In this document: positions 1 through 8,043 of the stretch, piece by piece
How the letters are laid out: each line of letters starts with the position of its first letter
Numbering within the stretch: the first letter of the stretch is position 1
NCBI GenBank assembly: GCA_023954475.1
Contig: JAMLHW010000002.1
Location: 62,001 to 126,000 of the forward strand
Length of the DNA stretch: 64,000 nt
Source of the DNA: Anaerolineae bacterium
GTDB lineage: Bacteria > Chloroflexota > Anaerolineae > Promineifilales > Promineifilaceae
Reading direction: 5' to 3'
Made by a program: the position numbers and the translations under genes
Notes under the pieces: model-generated
Told to the model about the DNA's origin: nothing
Database searches by the model: none
The model's input: only the letters and a program-made list of their open reading frames with translations

Positions 1-297
1 TTGGCGCTTTATCGTATTGTTCAGTCGGCGTTGAGCAATGTCGTTTCCCATGCGGAAGCATCGACAGCCGAGGTGGTGCTGGATTTTCGGCCGAATGCAG
101 TCTACCTCGATATCACCGACGATGGCAACGGCTTTTTGCCGGTCGATGAAACTGCGCTTGTGGCAAGCGGTCATTTCGGATTGATTGGGATGCGTGAGCG
201 TGCAGAATTGATCGGTGCGACCTATCAGATTGACGCGCAGCCTGGCCGAGGTACGAAGATCGCCGTGTGTGTGCCGCTCGATTCAACCTCCGGCTAG
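1..297 (+). CDS. Sensor histidine kinase, C-terminal ATPase fragment (5' end outside window)
   Basis: The window opens inside this gene; 98 codons remain. The fragment is the HATPase_c domain of a NarX/DegS/LiaS-type kinase. The N box runs over residues 5-18 (Asn13, His17), the G1 box is DDGNGF at 40-45, the G2 region is HFGLIGMRER at 58-67 and a final GRGT turn is at 82-85. These bind ATP-Mg for autophosphorylation of a histidine that lies upstream of the window. The FGLxGMRER signature is typical of kinases paired with NarL/LuxR-type response regulators; no regulator gene follows here, so it may lie upstream. The gene ends at TAG 295-297 and the next gene is convergent. Confidence 0.85.
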   Translation: MALYRIVQSALSNVVSHAEASTAEVVLDFRPNAVYLDITDDGNGFLPVDETALVASGHFGLIGMRERAELIGATYQIDAQPGRGTKIAVCVPLDSTSG

Positions 298-333
298 ACC
301 ATCAACCCTTACGAGCCGCAGCGCAAGCGATTT

Positions 334-921
334 TTATGGCTGTAGCTTGAGTCCCCCATTGGCGACCAGTTTTTTATCATACCAGTCAATGACCAGATAA
401 GCCGGCATACCGAATTGCTGGATGCGCAGCCAGAGTTCATGCGGCGTTATTCCTGCGAATGGTGCTGCAAACAGTGCCATCACAGTGCCATGAGTCACAA
501 CAGCGACTCTGGATACTGATTGTTGACCGAGTAACCGCTCAACCCCGTCCGTAAAACGTCGTTGGGCTGTATCGGCCGATTCGGACCCCAAAACGACCTG
601 GTCAGGATGCGCAAAAAAATCGGCGACAGCGGCATGGAACGCTTCGACTGAATCAAACCACGGCACACGGCTGCGTTCATGTTCATTGAATGCCGGGTTG
701 GAACCGGAGATGGTCAGTCCCAACGCGCCTGCGAGCAACTCGCCCGTTCGTATTGCCTTGGGTTCGGTGCTGGTGACGATCACATTCGGCCGATAGGGTC
801 GCAGCACATCAGCCAGTTGAATAGCGCGATTTTCGCCTTCGGCCGAAAGCTGCCAGTCGTGAGCCGGAACACCGGCAACAGGTTGGGAATTACTGTGTCG
901 CACCAGGATTAGCGCATTCAC
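334..921 (-). CDS. Histidine phosphatase superfamily protein
   Basis: A 195-residue protein of the phosphoglycerate-mutase/histidine phosphatase fold. The phosphohistidine motif appears as VRHS at residues 7-10, where most members have RHG or RHA, and the second conserved His is in VTHGT near residue 148. A middle motif STEPKAIRTGE carries the second Arg. The substrate cannot be told from sequence. The start is GTG at 921, overlapping the stop of crcB by four bases (GTGA), so the two are probably translated together. A second, unrelated-in-sequence histidine phosphatase lies at 4.9-5.6 kb. Confidence 0.8.
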   Translation of the reverse strand: MNALILVRHSNSQPVAGVPAHDWQLSAEGENRAIQLADVLRPYRPNVIVTSTEPKAIRTGELLAGALGLTISGSNPAFNEHERSRVPWFDSVEAFHAAVADFFAHPDQVVLGSESADTAQRRFTDGVERLLGQQSVSRVAVVTHGTVMALFAAPFAGITPHELWLRIQQFGMPAYLVIDWYDKKLVANGGLKLQP

Positions 922-1292
922 GAAAAGAGACGGGCTGTTTGAAACCCCAGCACCACCGCCACGATGCCCAATACAGAGCTAATGGCAATATTGACAGCAG
1001 CATGGGTATAATCACCGCGCTGGAGCAAGAGCATATTGTCGAGACTGTACGTCGAAAAGGTGGTAAATGCGCCGAGCAGACCGGTAAAGACAAACGGACT
1101 CAGCGCCGCCGGCACAATACCATGATCGACCAGAAACCACATGAAGCCGATGACAAAGGAACCGACAATATTGACTATGAGTGTGCGATAGGGGAACTGA
1201 ATGGGGATGATGTGTGGCGGAATGTTGAAAATTGCATGGCGCAACAATGCACCACACATGCCACCGGCTGCAACTGCAATGATTTTCCACAT
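918..1292 (-). CDS. crcB: Fluoride channel/exporter CrcB (Fluc)
   Basis: A 124-residue, four-helix membrane protein of the Fluc family, which passes fluoride out of the cell as a dimer. Diagnostic residues are present: GGMCGALLRH at 10-19, Asn41 in the LIVNIVGSF helix, and TTFST at 77-81, whose Phe and Ser/Thr line the fluoride path. Length is normal for the family. A TATAAT box at 1301-1306 (minus strand) ends eight bases before the ATG, so the message may have almost no leader. I looked for a fluoride riboswitch in front of it and there is no room for one. Confidence 0.92.
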   Translation of the reverse strand: MWKIIAVAAGGMCGALLRHAIFNIPPHIIPIQFPYRTLIVNIVGSFVIGFMWFLVDHGIVPAALSPFVFTGLLGAFTTFSTYSLDNMLLLQRGDYTHAAVNIAISSVLGIVAVVLGFQTARLFS

Positions 1293-1300
1293 GGTGGTGG

Positions 1301-1306
1301 ATTATA
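1301..1306 (-). promoter_or_regulatory. -10 box of the crcB promoter
   Basis: Minus-strand TATAAT eight bases upstream of the crcB ATG. A -35 box is poor (ATTGCT at 1324-1329, 17-bp spacer). Start of transcription would fall within about two or three bases of the start codon, giving a leaderless or nearly leaderless mRNA. Confidence 0.5.
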
Positions 1307-1314
1307 CGGACTAA

Positions 1315-1349
1315 ACGGCAAGGAGCAATGACACGGTACTCCTTGCCGT
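1315..1349 (-). terminator. Hairpin terminator after the C39/TPR gene pair
   Basis: Perfect 11-bp inverted repeat (ACGGCAAGGAG at 1315-1325 with CTCCTTGCCGT at 1339-1349). It lies just past the stop codon of the minus-strand gene ending at 1361. The following T tract is weak (TTTAG), so termination may be partial. Confidence 0.6.
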
Positions 1350-1360
1350 CTGTTTCATGC

Positions 1361-2725
1361 TTAATTCAATGAGTCGATGGCCCACTGTGCGTAATAGAAG
1401 TTTTCGTTGATCTTTAACGCTTGTTCGTATGCTTCTATGGCACCGCTGACATCGCCGTTCAGTGTGAGCGCGTTACCGAGCCAATAGTAAGTTTCCTCGA
1501 CATTTTGCCCACCGGACGATTCGGCCGTTGCTTCGGCGAGATCAATCACATCCTGCATTCGGCCGACTTTGTAATAAGCCAGATAAGGCCGGAATTGATA
1601 CCATAACATGCGTTGCGGCAAACCGATGGTCCGCGCTTGATCAAATGCAGCGGCACCCTGTTGGTAATCGACCTGTTGGCCGTTCAAGCGTCCCAACTCT
1701 GTGTAAGCTGTACCGAGATTAAACCAGGCAAACGGATCTTCCGGATTTGCGGCAATGTCGCGATTGGCAACTTCGATCGTTTTCTGCCACATGCGCTGCT
1801 CATCCAGCAATTCTTCACCGACAATGTCGAAGACAACTTGTTCTTCTTCCGGTGGATAGACGACGTAGAAGGTGTAGTTGAATGCGCGCCACGAATCCCA
1901 AATGTCTTCGTAAGTGAATTCGCTGCCGTTTGGTGCCCAGGGAACGGCGTACGTGTCCATTGCCATAAATGTCTCTTTCTCGTCGTCGTAACCGAACAAG
2001 GTCAGGTAATGGCCGTACCACCCCTGACCGTCATCAAAATCGGCTCCCCGTTCAATGACAGGCGCATAGCCGGCGGCGATCAAGCGTTTGAGCATTTCCA
2101 TTTCACCACCGCTGTGCACCGTAGAGCTTAAAGCTGTGAACTCGTTGACGTAATCGCTGATTTGCCACGGGCTGACGTTGCGGTCGTTGGGATTGGGCTT
2201 GAGATAAGCGGCGGCATCGGTCTGGGTTGTCTCGTCACCGTGGTAATCGAGCACAATCGACAGATTGGCCGGCCCACAGTTATTGAATGTCTGCGGCACG
2301 TTGGTTAACCCTTCGAGAAGTACGGTCAAAGGCAGTGGTTCGGGTGTCGCTGTGGGGGCCGGTGTCGGTGTTTCTGTTGGGGGGAGCGGTGTAGCGGTTG
2401 GTTCGGCCGATTCCTCTACAACTTCAACTGCCACCGGTGTTGCCGTTGGTTCGGGCGTATTTGTTGCCGTCGGCTGTAGTGCCGCCTCGTCTATGCCGGG
2501 TAACGCCGGTGCAGCACTCAGATCGGCTTGTGTATCGGCCGAAGGCGCAGGCAACGGATCGTCAGCGACGGGTGTCACCCCGATTTGGCTGATGGCATCA
2601 GGCAGGCGGTAGCGCACGTCGGGAGGCAAAGCTTCCACCGCTGTCGGCAGCAGCAGAATGGTAACTGCTACCAATAGCAGTACAGTGGCGGCGATCAGAA
2701 TGTTGCGTTTTTGTTTCGTTTCCAT
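1361..2725 (-). CDS. Membrane-anchored C39-like peptidase domain protein with TPR repeats (copy A)
   Basis: A 454-residue protein. An N-terminal membrane segment at residues 8-28 is followed by a Thr/Pro/Ala linker (about 85-132), a C39-like papain-fold domain (about 140-290) and TPR-like helices to the end (about 310-454). The catalytic Cys150 is in NNCGPA and the His239 in YGHYLTLFGYDD, matching the peptidase_C39_2 group. In this group the domain is often of unknown substrate and need not be a bacteriocin processor; no ABC transporter or bacteriocin gene is nearby. The TPR part suggests binding to another protein outside the membrane. It starts six bases after the stop of its paralogue (2732-4063), so the two form an operon from a tandem duplication. 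Confidence 0.8.
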   Translation of the reverse strand: METKQKRNILIAATVLLLVAVTILLLPTAVEALPPDVRYRLPDAISQIGVTPVADDPLPAPSADTQADLSAAPALPGIDEAALQPTATNTPEPTATPVAVEVVEESAEPTATPLPPTETPTPAPTATPEPLPLTVLLEGLTNVPQTFNNCGPANLSIVLDYHGDETTQTDAAAYLKPNPNDRNVSPWQISDYVNEFTALSSTVHSGGEMEMLKRLIAAGYAPVIERGADFDDGQGWYGHYLTLFGYDDEKETFMAMDTYAVPWAPNGSEFTYEDIWDSWRAFNYTFYVVYPPEEEQVVFDIVGEELLDEQRMWQKTIEVANRDIAANPEDPFAWFNLGTAYTELGRLNGQQVDYQQGAAAFDQARTIGLPQRMLWYQFRPYLAYYKVGRMQDVIDLAEATAESSGGQNVEETYYWLGNALTLNGDVSGAIEAYEQALKINENFYYAQWAIDSLN

Positions 2726-2731
2726 GGTAAA

Positions 2732-4063
2732 TTATGCATCCAACTTGCTGAGTGCATCAGCAGCACGCATGAATAGCGGGTTGAAAGTGACGGCATCTTG
2801 CAAACTGGTGCGTGCATTTTCCACATCACCCATGGCAGCCTGTGCGATACCGCGATAATAATATGATTCCTCAAAAAACGGTCGCCCTTCCAATGTCGTG
2901 TTAGCGAGCAAAACGACGTCGACATAGCGACCGACCTGGTAATATGCTTCGTATGGTCCAAATTGATACCATAACATACGCCACGGCAAGCCAATTGAAC
3001 GCGCCTTGTCAAACGCCGTTACTGCTTCTTCATATTGGCCCAGGTTGACGAGCGAACTGCCCAGATTGAACCAGAAAAAGGCGTTTTCGGGATCGTCTGC
3101 GAGGCGATCTCGTGCCGTTTGCAAACTACGTTCCCACATCAGCCTTTCGTCCATGTCGTCGCCAAGTATGGCAGCCAATTCGTCACTGCGAGCCGGATCG
3201 TAGAAAACGACGTAAGCATTGTTAAACTGTGGCCAGTAGGTGTTCAATTCTTCGTATGAATAAGATCGGCCGAATGGGCTGTTCTGATCGCGCAACTGGT
3301 CCGTATCCCAGATTAGTGAGTCAAAAACCCATAGGTCCTCGGCTTTGTCATCGTATCCTGTGGCGAGCAGATAATGGCCGTACCATTCGAGGTAAGCAAC
3401 TTCACCGGGCGGATCCAGGCCAATTTCGATGATAGCCGGAAAACCGTTAGCGAGCAGGCGGCGCAAAAGATCGGGGTTGCCGTTGACGCGAGCAAGCGCA
3501 GCGTACTCCGTGTTGTTGTTGACAAAAGCGGCCAACTCGCCAGGCGTGACATTGCGATCTTCTTCGTTGGGCTTGAGTTGTGCTGCCGTTTGCTGTTGTG
3601 TGTAATTCAACCCGAAATGGGTCAGTGCCATGGCGAGTGTTGCCGGCCCACAGTTGTTCCAATCTTGTACTTTATGCTGGAAATTTTCGATTCGGGTGGA
3701 GGACGGCAATGGCTCGAGCGTTGGGGTCGGAATCGGCGTGGCGGTAGGCATTGGTTCCAGCGTGGGTGTCGCCGTTGCGTCAATTTCGGCCGAAGCCAGC
3801 ACCACTTCGGGAGTCGGCAATGGGTCTGGTGTCGCGATTACGGCGGTCGGTGCCGCCAGTAACGCATCCGCATCGGCCGATTGTTCCGGTGCCGGCAGCA
3901 CGGCGCTTTCCGGTTCCGGAATGATCATTGTTTGGATGAACTTGGGGAAGCGGGCTAACTGCCGCGTCGGCAAACTGTTGAGCACAATCCATGCCCCAAC
4001 TAGCAGCACAACTGCCAGCAACGGTATGAGAATAAGTGGGAGCAGTGAGCGTCTCTTCTGCAT
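2732..4063 (-). CDS. Membrane-anchored C39-like peptidase domain protein with TPR repeats (copy B)
   Basis: Paralogue of the downstream gene, 443 residues, with the same order: membrane helix (about 7-27), Thr/Pro linker (about 75-115), C39-like domain with NNCGPA Cys and YGHYLLATGYDD His, then TPR-like repeats. The reading frame stays open to 4099, but the extra twelve codons lie inside a strong terminator hairpin (4073-4097), so I take the ATG at 4063, directly before a basic MQKRR and the membrane helix. Both copies keep Cys, His and Asp, so both are probably active or at least folded alike. The linker and the first 100 residues have diverged much more than the catalytic and TPR parts. Confidence 0.78.
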   Translation of the reverse strand: MQKRRSLLPLILIPLLAVVLLVGAWIVLNSLPTRQLARFPKFIQTMIIPEPESAVLPAPEQSADADALLAAPTAVIATPDPLPTPEVVLASAEIDATATPTLEPMPTATPIPTPTLEPLPSSTRIENFQHKVQDWNNCGPATLAMALTHFGLNYTQQQTAAQLKPNEEDRNVTPGELAAFVNNNTEYAALARVNGNPDLLRRLLANGFPAIIEIGLDPPGEVAYLEWYGHYLLATGYDDKAEDLWVFDSLIWDTDQLRDQNSPFGRSYSYEELNTYWPQFNNAYVVFYDPARSDELAAILGDDMDERLMWERSLQTARDRLADDPENAFFWFNLGSSLVNLGQYEEAVTAFDKARSIGLPWRMLWYQFGPYEAYYQVGRYVDVVLLANTTLEGRPFFEESYYYRGIAQAAMGDVENARTSLQDAVTFNPLFMRAADALSKLDA

Positions 4064-4072
4064 ACAGCGTCC

Positions 4073-4097
4073 AAAAAAAACGTGCCCACCTGGGCAC
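4073..4097 (-). terminator. Rho-independent terminator after the sanA-like gene
   Basis: On the minus strand GTGCCCA-GG-TGGGCAC (4082-4097) is followed by G and eight T (4073-4080). It ends the upstream operon (phosphatase and SanA-like gene) and separates it from the C39/TPR pair, whose ATG is only ten bases further on. Confidence 0.8.
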
Positions 4098-4203
4098 ACT
4101 TAACCACATTATAGCCTGCGTGATAACCGTTTCTATCACAGCATGGAACTCATTGAGCAAATGTTAATCCGACTTTCGTGCTGTGTGTAGCCACGCCGCC
4201 AGC

Positions 4204-4920
4204 CTATTCGATGGGAATAGGGTCACCCAGAACAGGAGGCGGCTGATGCAAAATGACATCGCGCAACGCGGCCAGGATCGCGACAAATTCACGCGTTTCC
4301 GACCAACGCAAGGAGCGTTCATTATAGGTGCGGCGGTCGGCGACCACGCCAACGGCGTCAATCCCCAGCGCACGGCAGGTAAACAGAGCGCGCGGCAAAT
4401 GAAATGCCTGTGTCACGAGAATCGTCGTATCCAGACCAAAGATGGCCTCGGCGCGGTAGCAGGAATCGTATGTGCGCCTGCCGCCGTAGTCGGGCTGCAT
4501 GTCTTCGTAGGGAACACCGAGCGCGTTGGCATAGGCCATCATCGCCAATGGTTCGTTGTAGAATTCGCTGCTGTTGTCGCCGGTCATGAGCAGTTTTTCA
4601 ACGCGTCCGGACTGGTATAGTTCAACCCCGGTGCGCACGCGATCCTGCAACATGGCGCTGAGACGCCCGTTGCCGTAGACGGCCGCGCCAAAAATGACGG
4701 CAACACGTTCCGGGCCTGCCTCGCTGACGGACGTGATATGGCGCTGATAGCGCCACTGTACCCACTCGTTCCAAAGAAAGGCGAAGGCAACTGCGCCTGT
4801 CAGTAGCATGATGGCGGCAATAATCAGGCGGCGGAATAGTTTTTCGGCCGAAAATCCGCGCCGTTCTTCCATCGTTGACCGGGTGGCATATTGCCTCTGT
4901 TCACCGAGCATATGATCCAC
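4204..4920 (-). CDS. SanA/YdcF-like (DUF218) membrane protein
   Basis: A 238-residue protein with one membrane helix at about 32-52 and an extracytoplasmic DUF218 domain. Family motifs: VIFGAAVY near residue 74, LMTGDNS near 112, and [12 protein letters not shown] plus TQAFHLPRA further on; the TGD and the His in AFHLPRA are the conserved polar sites. SanA-type proteins affect envelope permeability and vancomycin tolerance in Enterobacteria, and YdcF-like proteins have been linked to envelope precursors; the biochemical role is not settled. Translation starts with GTG at 4920, one base into the TAG stop of the preceding phosphatase gene, so translational coupling is likely. A later Met (residue 4 or 17) could also be the start. 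Confidence 0.82.
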   Translation of the reverse strand: MDHMLGEQRQYATRSTMEERRGFSAEKLFRRLIIAAIMLLTGAVAFAFLWNEWVQWRYQRHITSVSEAGPERVAVIFGAAVYGNGRLSAMLQDRVRTGVELYQSGRVEKLLMTGDNSSEFYNEPLAMMAYANALGVPYEDMQPDYGGRRTYDSCYRAEAIFGLDTTILVTQAFHLPRALFTCRALGIDAVGVVADRRTYNERSLRWSETREFVAILAALRDVILHQPPPVLGDPIPIE

Positions 4921-5591
4921 TATTTGGCAGCCCCGGCAACTGTATCGAGCAGCGGCGCTTCAACGCCGTTCAGGTGCTCCGTCCAGTTCATGCAGTGCAG
5001 ACGCCACGTTTCGCGTCCCGGGTGGCCGATGTGCTCGAAATGCGTGATTCCCGTATTTTGCGACCACACTTCACAGCGACGGTAGGCACCGACATTAAAG
5101 GCGATATCGAACATCATGTCAATGACAAAACCGTGACAGACGACCAGGACAACCTGTTTGTGAAACTGTTCCAGCATATCCTCGACAAACATGCCGACCC
5201 GTGTGCGAAAATGCATCAAGGTTTCGCCATTGGAACGGGACGGCGTGATGCTGTGGAACGGATGCTCGCTGGCCCAATATTCACCGTACGGCGGCAAATC
5301 ATCGCTAGGCCACGGCGTGTGATCGTGGCGATTATTGCCGATCTCGCGGATACGGTCATCGAAGACCACCGGTTGCTCTAGTGCGGTGCTGATATAGTGC
5401 ACAGTTTGACGAGCGCGCTGCATCGTGCTGGCGTAGATGACGTGAGGCTTGGGCAAATTGTCTTTTATCCAGGGGCCAACGGCAGCGGCTTGTGCATGTC
5501 CCAAATCAGTCAGACCCCATTCTTTACTGAAATCGGTCCAGTCGGGCAAATTGATATACGCTTGTCCATGGCGAATTAGATAGAGTTGCAT
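4920..5591 (-). CDS. Histidine phosphatase family protein
   Basis: A 223-residue phosphoglycerate-mutase-like enzyme. It begins [10 protein letters not shown] with the catalytic RHG at residues 7-9, has the second Arg in MQRARQT, a GET motif before the last third and the second His in VVCHG. The frame extends four codons upstream to a GTG at 5603, but GGAG at 5597-5600 (minus strand) is well placed for the ATG at 5591, so I chose that. Substrate unknown; SixA, cobalamin or sugar-phosphate activities are all possible on this fold. The stop overlaps the start of the SanA-like gene. Confidence 0.83.
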   Translation of the reverse strand: MQLYLIRHGQAYINLPDWTDFSKEWGLTDLGHAQAAAVGPWIKDNLPKPHVIYASTMQRARQTVHYISTALEQPVVFDDRIREIGNNRHDHTPWPSDDLPPYGEYWASEHPFHSITPSRSNGETLMHFRTRVGMFVEDMLEQFHKQVVLVVCHGFVIDMMFDIAFNVGAYRRCEVWSQNTGITHFEHIGHPGRETWRLHCMNWTEHLNGVEAPLLDTVAGAAK

Positions 5592-5696
5592 ATTGATCTC
5601 CACATTGATGAACTGTTGTGATTGCTGTGCAATACGAGAATTGTGCCGTATGGTCTGTAACCAGGCAAAAGTTGCTACCGGTGCATGAGCAGAAGA

Positions 5697-7913
5697 TCAA
5701 CTCGTGGAGGCAGATTGACGGCGTCGTATGATCAAGACTGCGGCGACAACGATAGCAATCACGACAACTGTTGCCAGGATGAGGAGCGTCATGTTGCTGG
5801 AAGTCGTCAATGAATTGGTGGTTCTGTTTTCGGCCGAATCCATTGCCTCAGTTGCAGTTGCAGCAATCTCTTCGTCTCCGATCTCGACAGGCTCCGACCT
5901 CGTCTGCTGTTGCAGATAAGCCACTACCGTGTCGATCTGGGCATCAGTCAATCGCAAGTAATAATCGCCCGGCATGACGTGCGCGAGACACTCTCCGTTG
6001 GGACACTGTGGTGCGATAAACAGATCGGGATAGAGAATTGAGTTGCGCAAATATTCAGCGGCCTGCTGTCCGGGCACGCGGTCACCTGCCAGGTTGCCGA
6101 TATTGGATAAATTAGGGCCTACTTTGCCGGATTCGCCATGTTCACCGATAAGATGGCACGCGCCACAGCCGCTGTTGAGAATAATCTCTTCGGCAGTTTC
6201 ACCGGTGATGGGACGTGGCGTGGGTGGTATTGCGGCAATGGCGGTAGGTGTTTCGGCCGAATCACCCACTGTCGGCGTCGGTGTCAGTGCCAGCAACTGC
6301 TGTAACTCTGCTTCAGTAGGCTGCCGCAGTTCTTCCCCTGGCGCAATCTTCAGAATCGCTTCACACGGGCTGAAATCCGGCTCCGGATCGGGCATGCACC
6401 AGTATGGATCGCTCTTTTTTGTTTTCAGAATAGGCACGTACCAGATAACGACATTGCGCCCGGAGGCACTTTCGCCGTCGACCAGCCCGGCAGGTGGTTG
6501 ATAGGTGTCGGCGGGGCCAGCCACTATAGGTCCGTCGCCTTCCTCTTCATTGTAACGCACAATAAACAGCCGTCCGTGATCATCGTTCAGTGGATCAGTG
6601 GGTATTGGGAACCAGCGATAATTCAGATCGTTGTCCATTGTGACGATTTTTGCGCCGTCCAATGATCGATTGTCAAATAAATTCGATCCCGTTTCACTAT
6701 CTGCAACGACCCATTCCAGTCCTTGCCAAACCCACACATTGTCTCCCTCGGGGCCTTCGAGATCGACATCGATGCGCCAGAATGGGCGGTATTCGGCCCA
6801 TGCATCGCAGCCAGGCCCATGCGAAACAAAACGCGGTTCCCATGTGCCGTCATCGTAAAACTGGATGATTTGCTCATAGCGATAGCAGCAAACGCAGTTA
6901 GGCCAGTCAAACGGCTCCGTAAAAAGCTGACGCACTTCAAAGCCATCTTCAAACTCGGTCACGCGCGTGTCAAACTTTGGCGGTACAGATGCCTGGATGC
7001 CGATTTCATCGCGGTAGCCGCCGGGCCAACTGGGATAAAATGCTTCAACCTGGCCGATCTTGGCGCTGGAAAAAATCTCTTTGCCGTTGTATTTAGCGTC
7101 ATAGAAATTGAGACCATCATGGGCAGTCATTTCCCAGCACACTTCCCAACCGTCTTGTTCATGGCAGCCGTCAGTGTGGGTTGGTGCATTGGGATCGAGT
7201 TCGGGCGGCTCTTGGTAGAAGCGTGCTGCTCGGCCTCGCGTATAAAAAGTACGCGCGACTTCTTCCTGGGTTAAGTTGACGACGACGTGGAAGATGCGCT
7301 CGCTGCCGGCCGGATCGTGGAATGTGAGATCGACGCACCAATCGTCTCTACAGGCATCGTCGCGCAGCCAGACAGACATGGGTACCATTACGTCGCGTGC
7401 ACGCCGAATATCACCAAGGACAACTTCGAGCTGCTCGTCCTGGCTGGCGATGTCAAGTACGGTGTTGAGTATCGTGGCGCTGGCTCCGGGGCGGGCGTCG
7501 TAGTCCAGCCATTGATCGACGACTGTGTCATTGTCTTTATTGATGACCAGTTCGATTGTGCCGCCGTCGCTGTAGTTGTAGTACGTTAGATGGGTGCAAT
7601 TGTTTTCGCCGCAGCCTGCTGGGCGCCATTCGGCCGATTCGCCCACGCCCATATCGACGGCATAGAGAAAGTCAACTCTTTTGTCAGCCAGCCACGCTGC
7701 CGTTGTCGCATTGGAGTCGGCAACGGCCAATAAGTGGCGTGTTTCCGGGCTGGGCTGCGCTGCACCGGCTGCGACTAATTGGCCTTTTGCCGCCGCAACC
7801 TGAATACCACGTTCTTCTTGCGGCTGCGTGCGATTTAAGATGAACAGCAGGACGACCAACAGCACAACAATGCCCAGCCGCACGTCCCATCGTGTGATTT
7901 TGCTTTGATGCAT
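5697..7913 (-). CDS. Membrane-anchored copper-amine-oxidase-like protein fused to cytochrome c
   Basis: A 738-residue protein with a membrane helix at 12-26, a large outer region, a class I cytochrome c domain and a second membrane helix at 709-730 ending in RRR. The haem site is CGACH at 583-587 and the likely distal ligand is Met647 in HVMPGDY. Residues about 260-525 read like the catalytic domain of copper amine oxidases: GLNFYDAKYNGKEI, then YRYEQIIQFYDDGT, then FWRIDVDLEGPEGDNV, then VVIWYVPILKTKKSDPYW with MP. By this eye alignment the topaquinone Tyr position may be kept (Tyr344), but the HxH and third His that bind copper are replaced (EYRPFW; LKTKK). So it is probably not a working amine oxidase. 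The Thr/Pro linker at 540-570 joins the parts. Cytochrome call firm; amine-oxidase homology is from memory of the family. Confidence 0.7.
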   Translation of the reverse strand: MHQSKITRWDVRLGIVVLLVVLLFILNRTQPQEERGIQVAAAKGQLVAAGAAQPSPETRHLLAVADSNATTAAWLADKRVDFLYAVDMGVGESAEWRPAGCGENNCTHLTYYNYSDGGTIELVINKDNDTVVDQWLDYDARPGASATILNTVLDIASQDEQLEVVLGDIRRARDVMVPMSVWLRDDACRDDWCVDLTFHDPAGSERIFHVVVNLTQEEVARTFYTRGRAARFYQEPPELDPNAPTHTDGCHEQDGWEVCWEMTAHDGLNFYDAKYNGKEIFSSAKIGQVEAFYPSWPGGYRDEIGIQASVPPKFDTRVTEFEDGFEVRQLFTEPFDWPNCVCCYRYEQIIQFYDDGTWEPRFVSHGPGCDAWAEYRPFWRIDVDLEGPEGDNVWVWQGLEWVVADSETGSNLFDNRSLDGAKIVTMDNDLNYRWFPIPTDPLNDDHGRLFIVRYNEEEGDGPIVAGPADTYQPPAGLVDGESASGRNVVIWYVPILKTKKSDPYWCMPDPEPDFSPCEAILKIAPGEELRQPTEAELQQLLALTPTPTVGDSAETPTAIAAIPPTPRPITGETAEEIILNSGCGACHLIGEHGESGKVGPNLSNIGNLAGDRVPGQQAAEYLRNSILYPDLFIAPQCPNGECLAHVMPGDYYLRLTDAQIDTVVAYLQQQTRSEPVEIGDEEIAATATEAMDSAENRTTNSLTTSSNMTLLILATVVVIAIVVAAVLIIRRRQSASTS

Positions 7914-8043
7914 AGTTCTTTGTCAATTCTTCCGGTTCGTCACGATTATAGCCGACATCAAAAATGGTGGGAGGACACGCTCTTGTTTGTTATACTGCAC
8001 CCATCTTGGCACACGGCAATTGCACAATGCAGAAAGCGACATC

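Noticed and set aside
1293-1360. Fluoride riboswitch in front of crcB
   Set aside because: Only 68 bases are available, they hold a terminator and a -10 box eight bases from the ATG, and no riboswitch core is seen.
2265-2612. Plus-strand frame rich in Val and Gly (GVGVSVGGSG type)
   Set aside because: It is the antisense of the Thr/Pro/Ala linker of the C39/TPR protein. The same shadow occurs at 3630-4103 and 19344-19637 opposite other such linkers.
1361-4063. Bacteriocin export system suggested by C39 domains
   Set aside because: No ABC transporter, precursor peptide or immunity gene is nearby, and the domains are of the C39-like stand-alone kind with TPRs.
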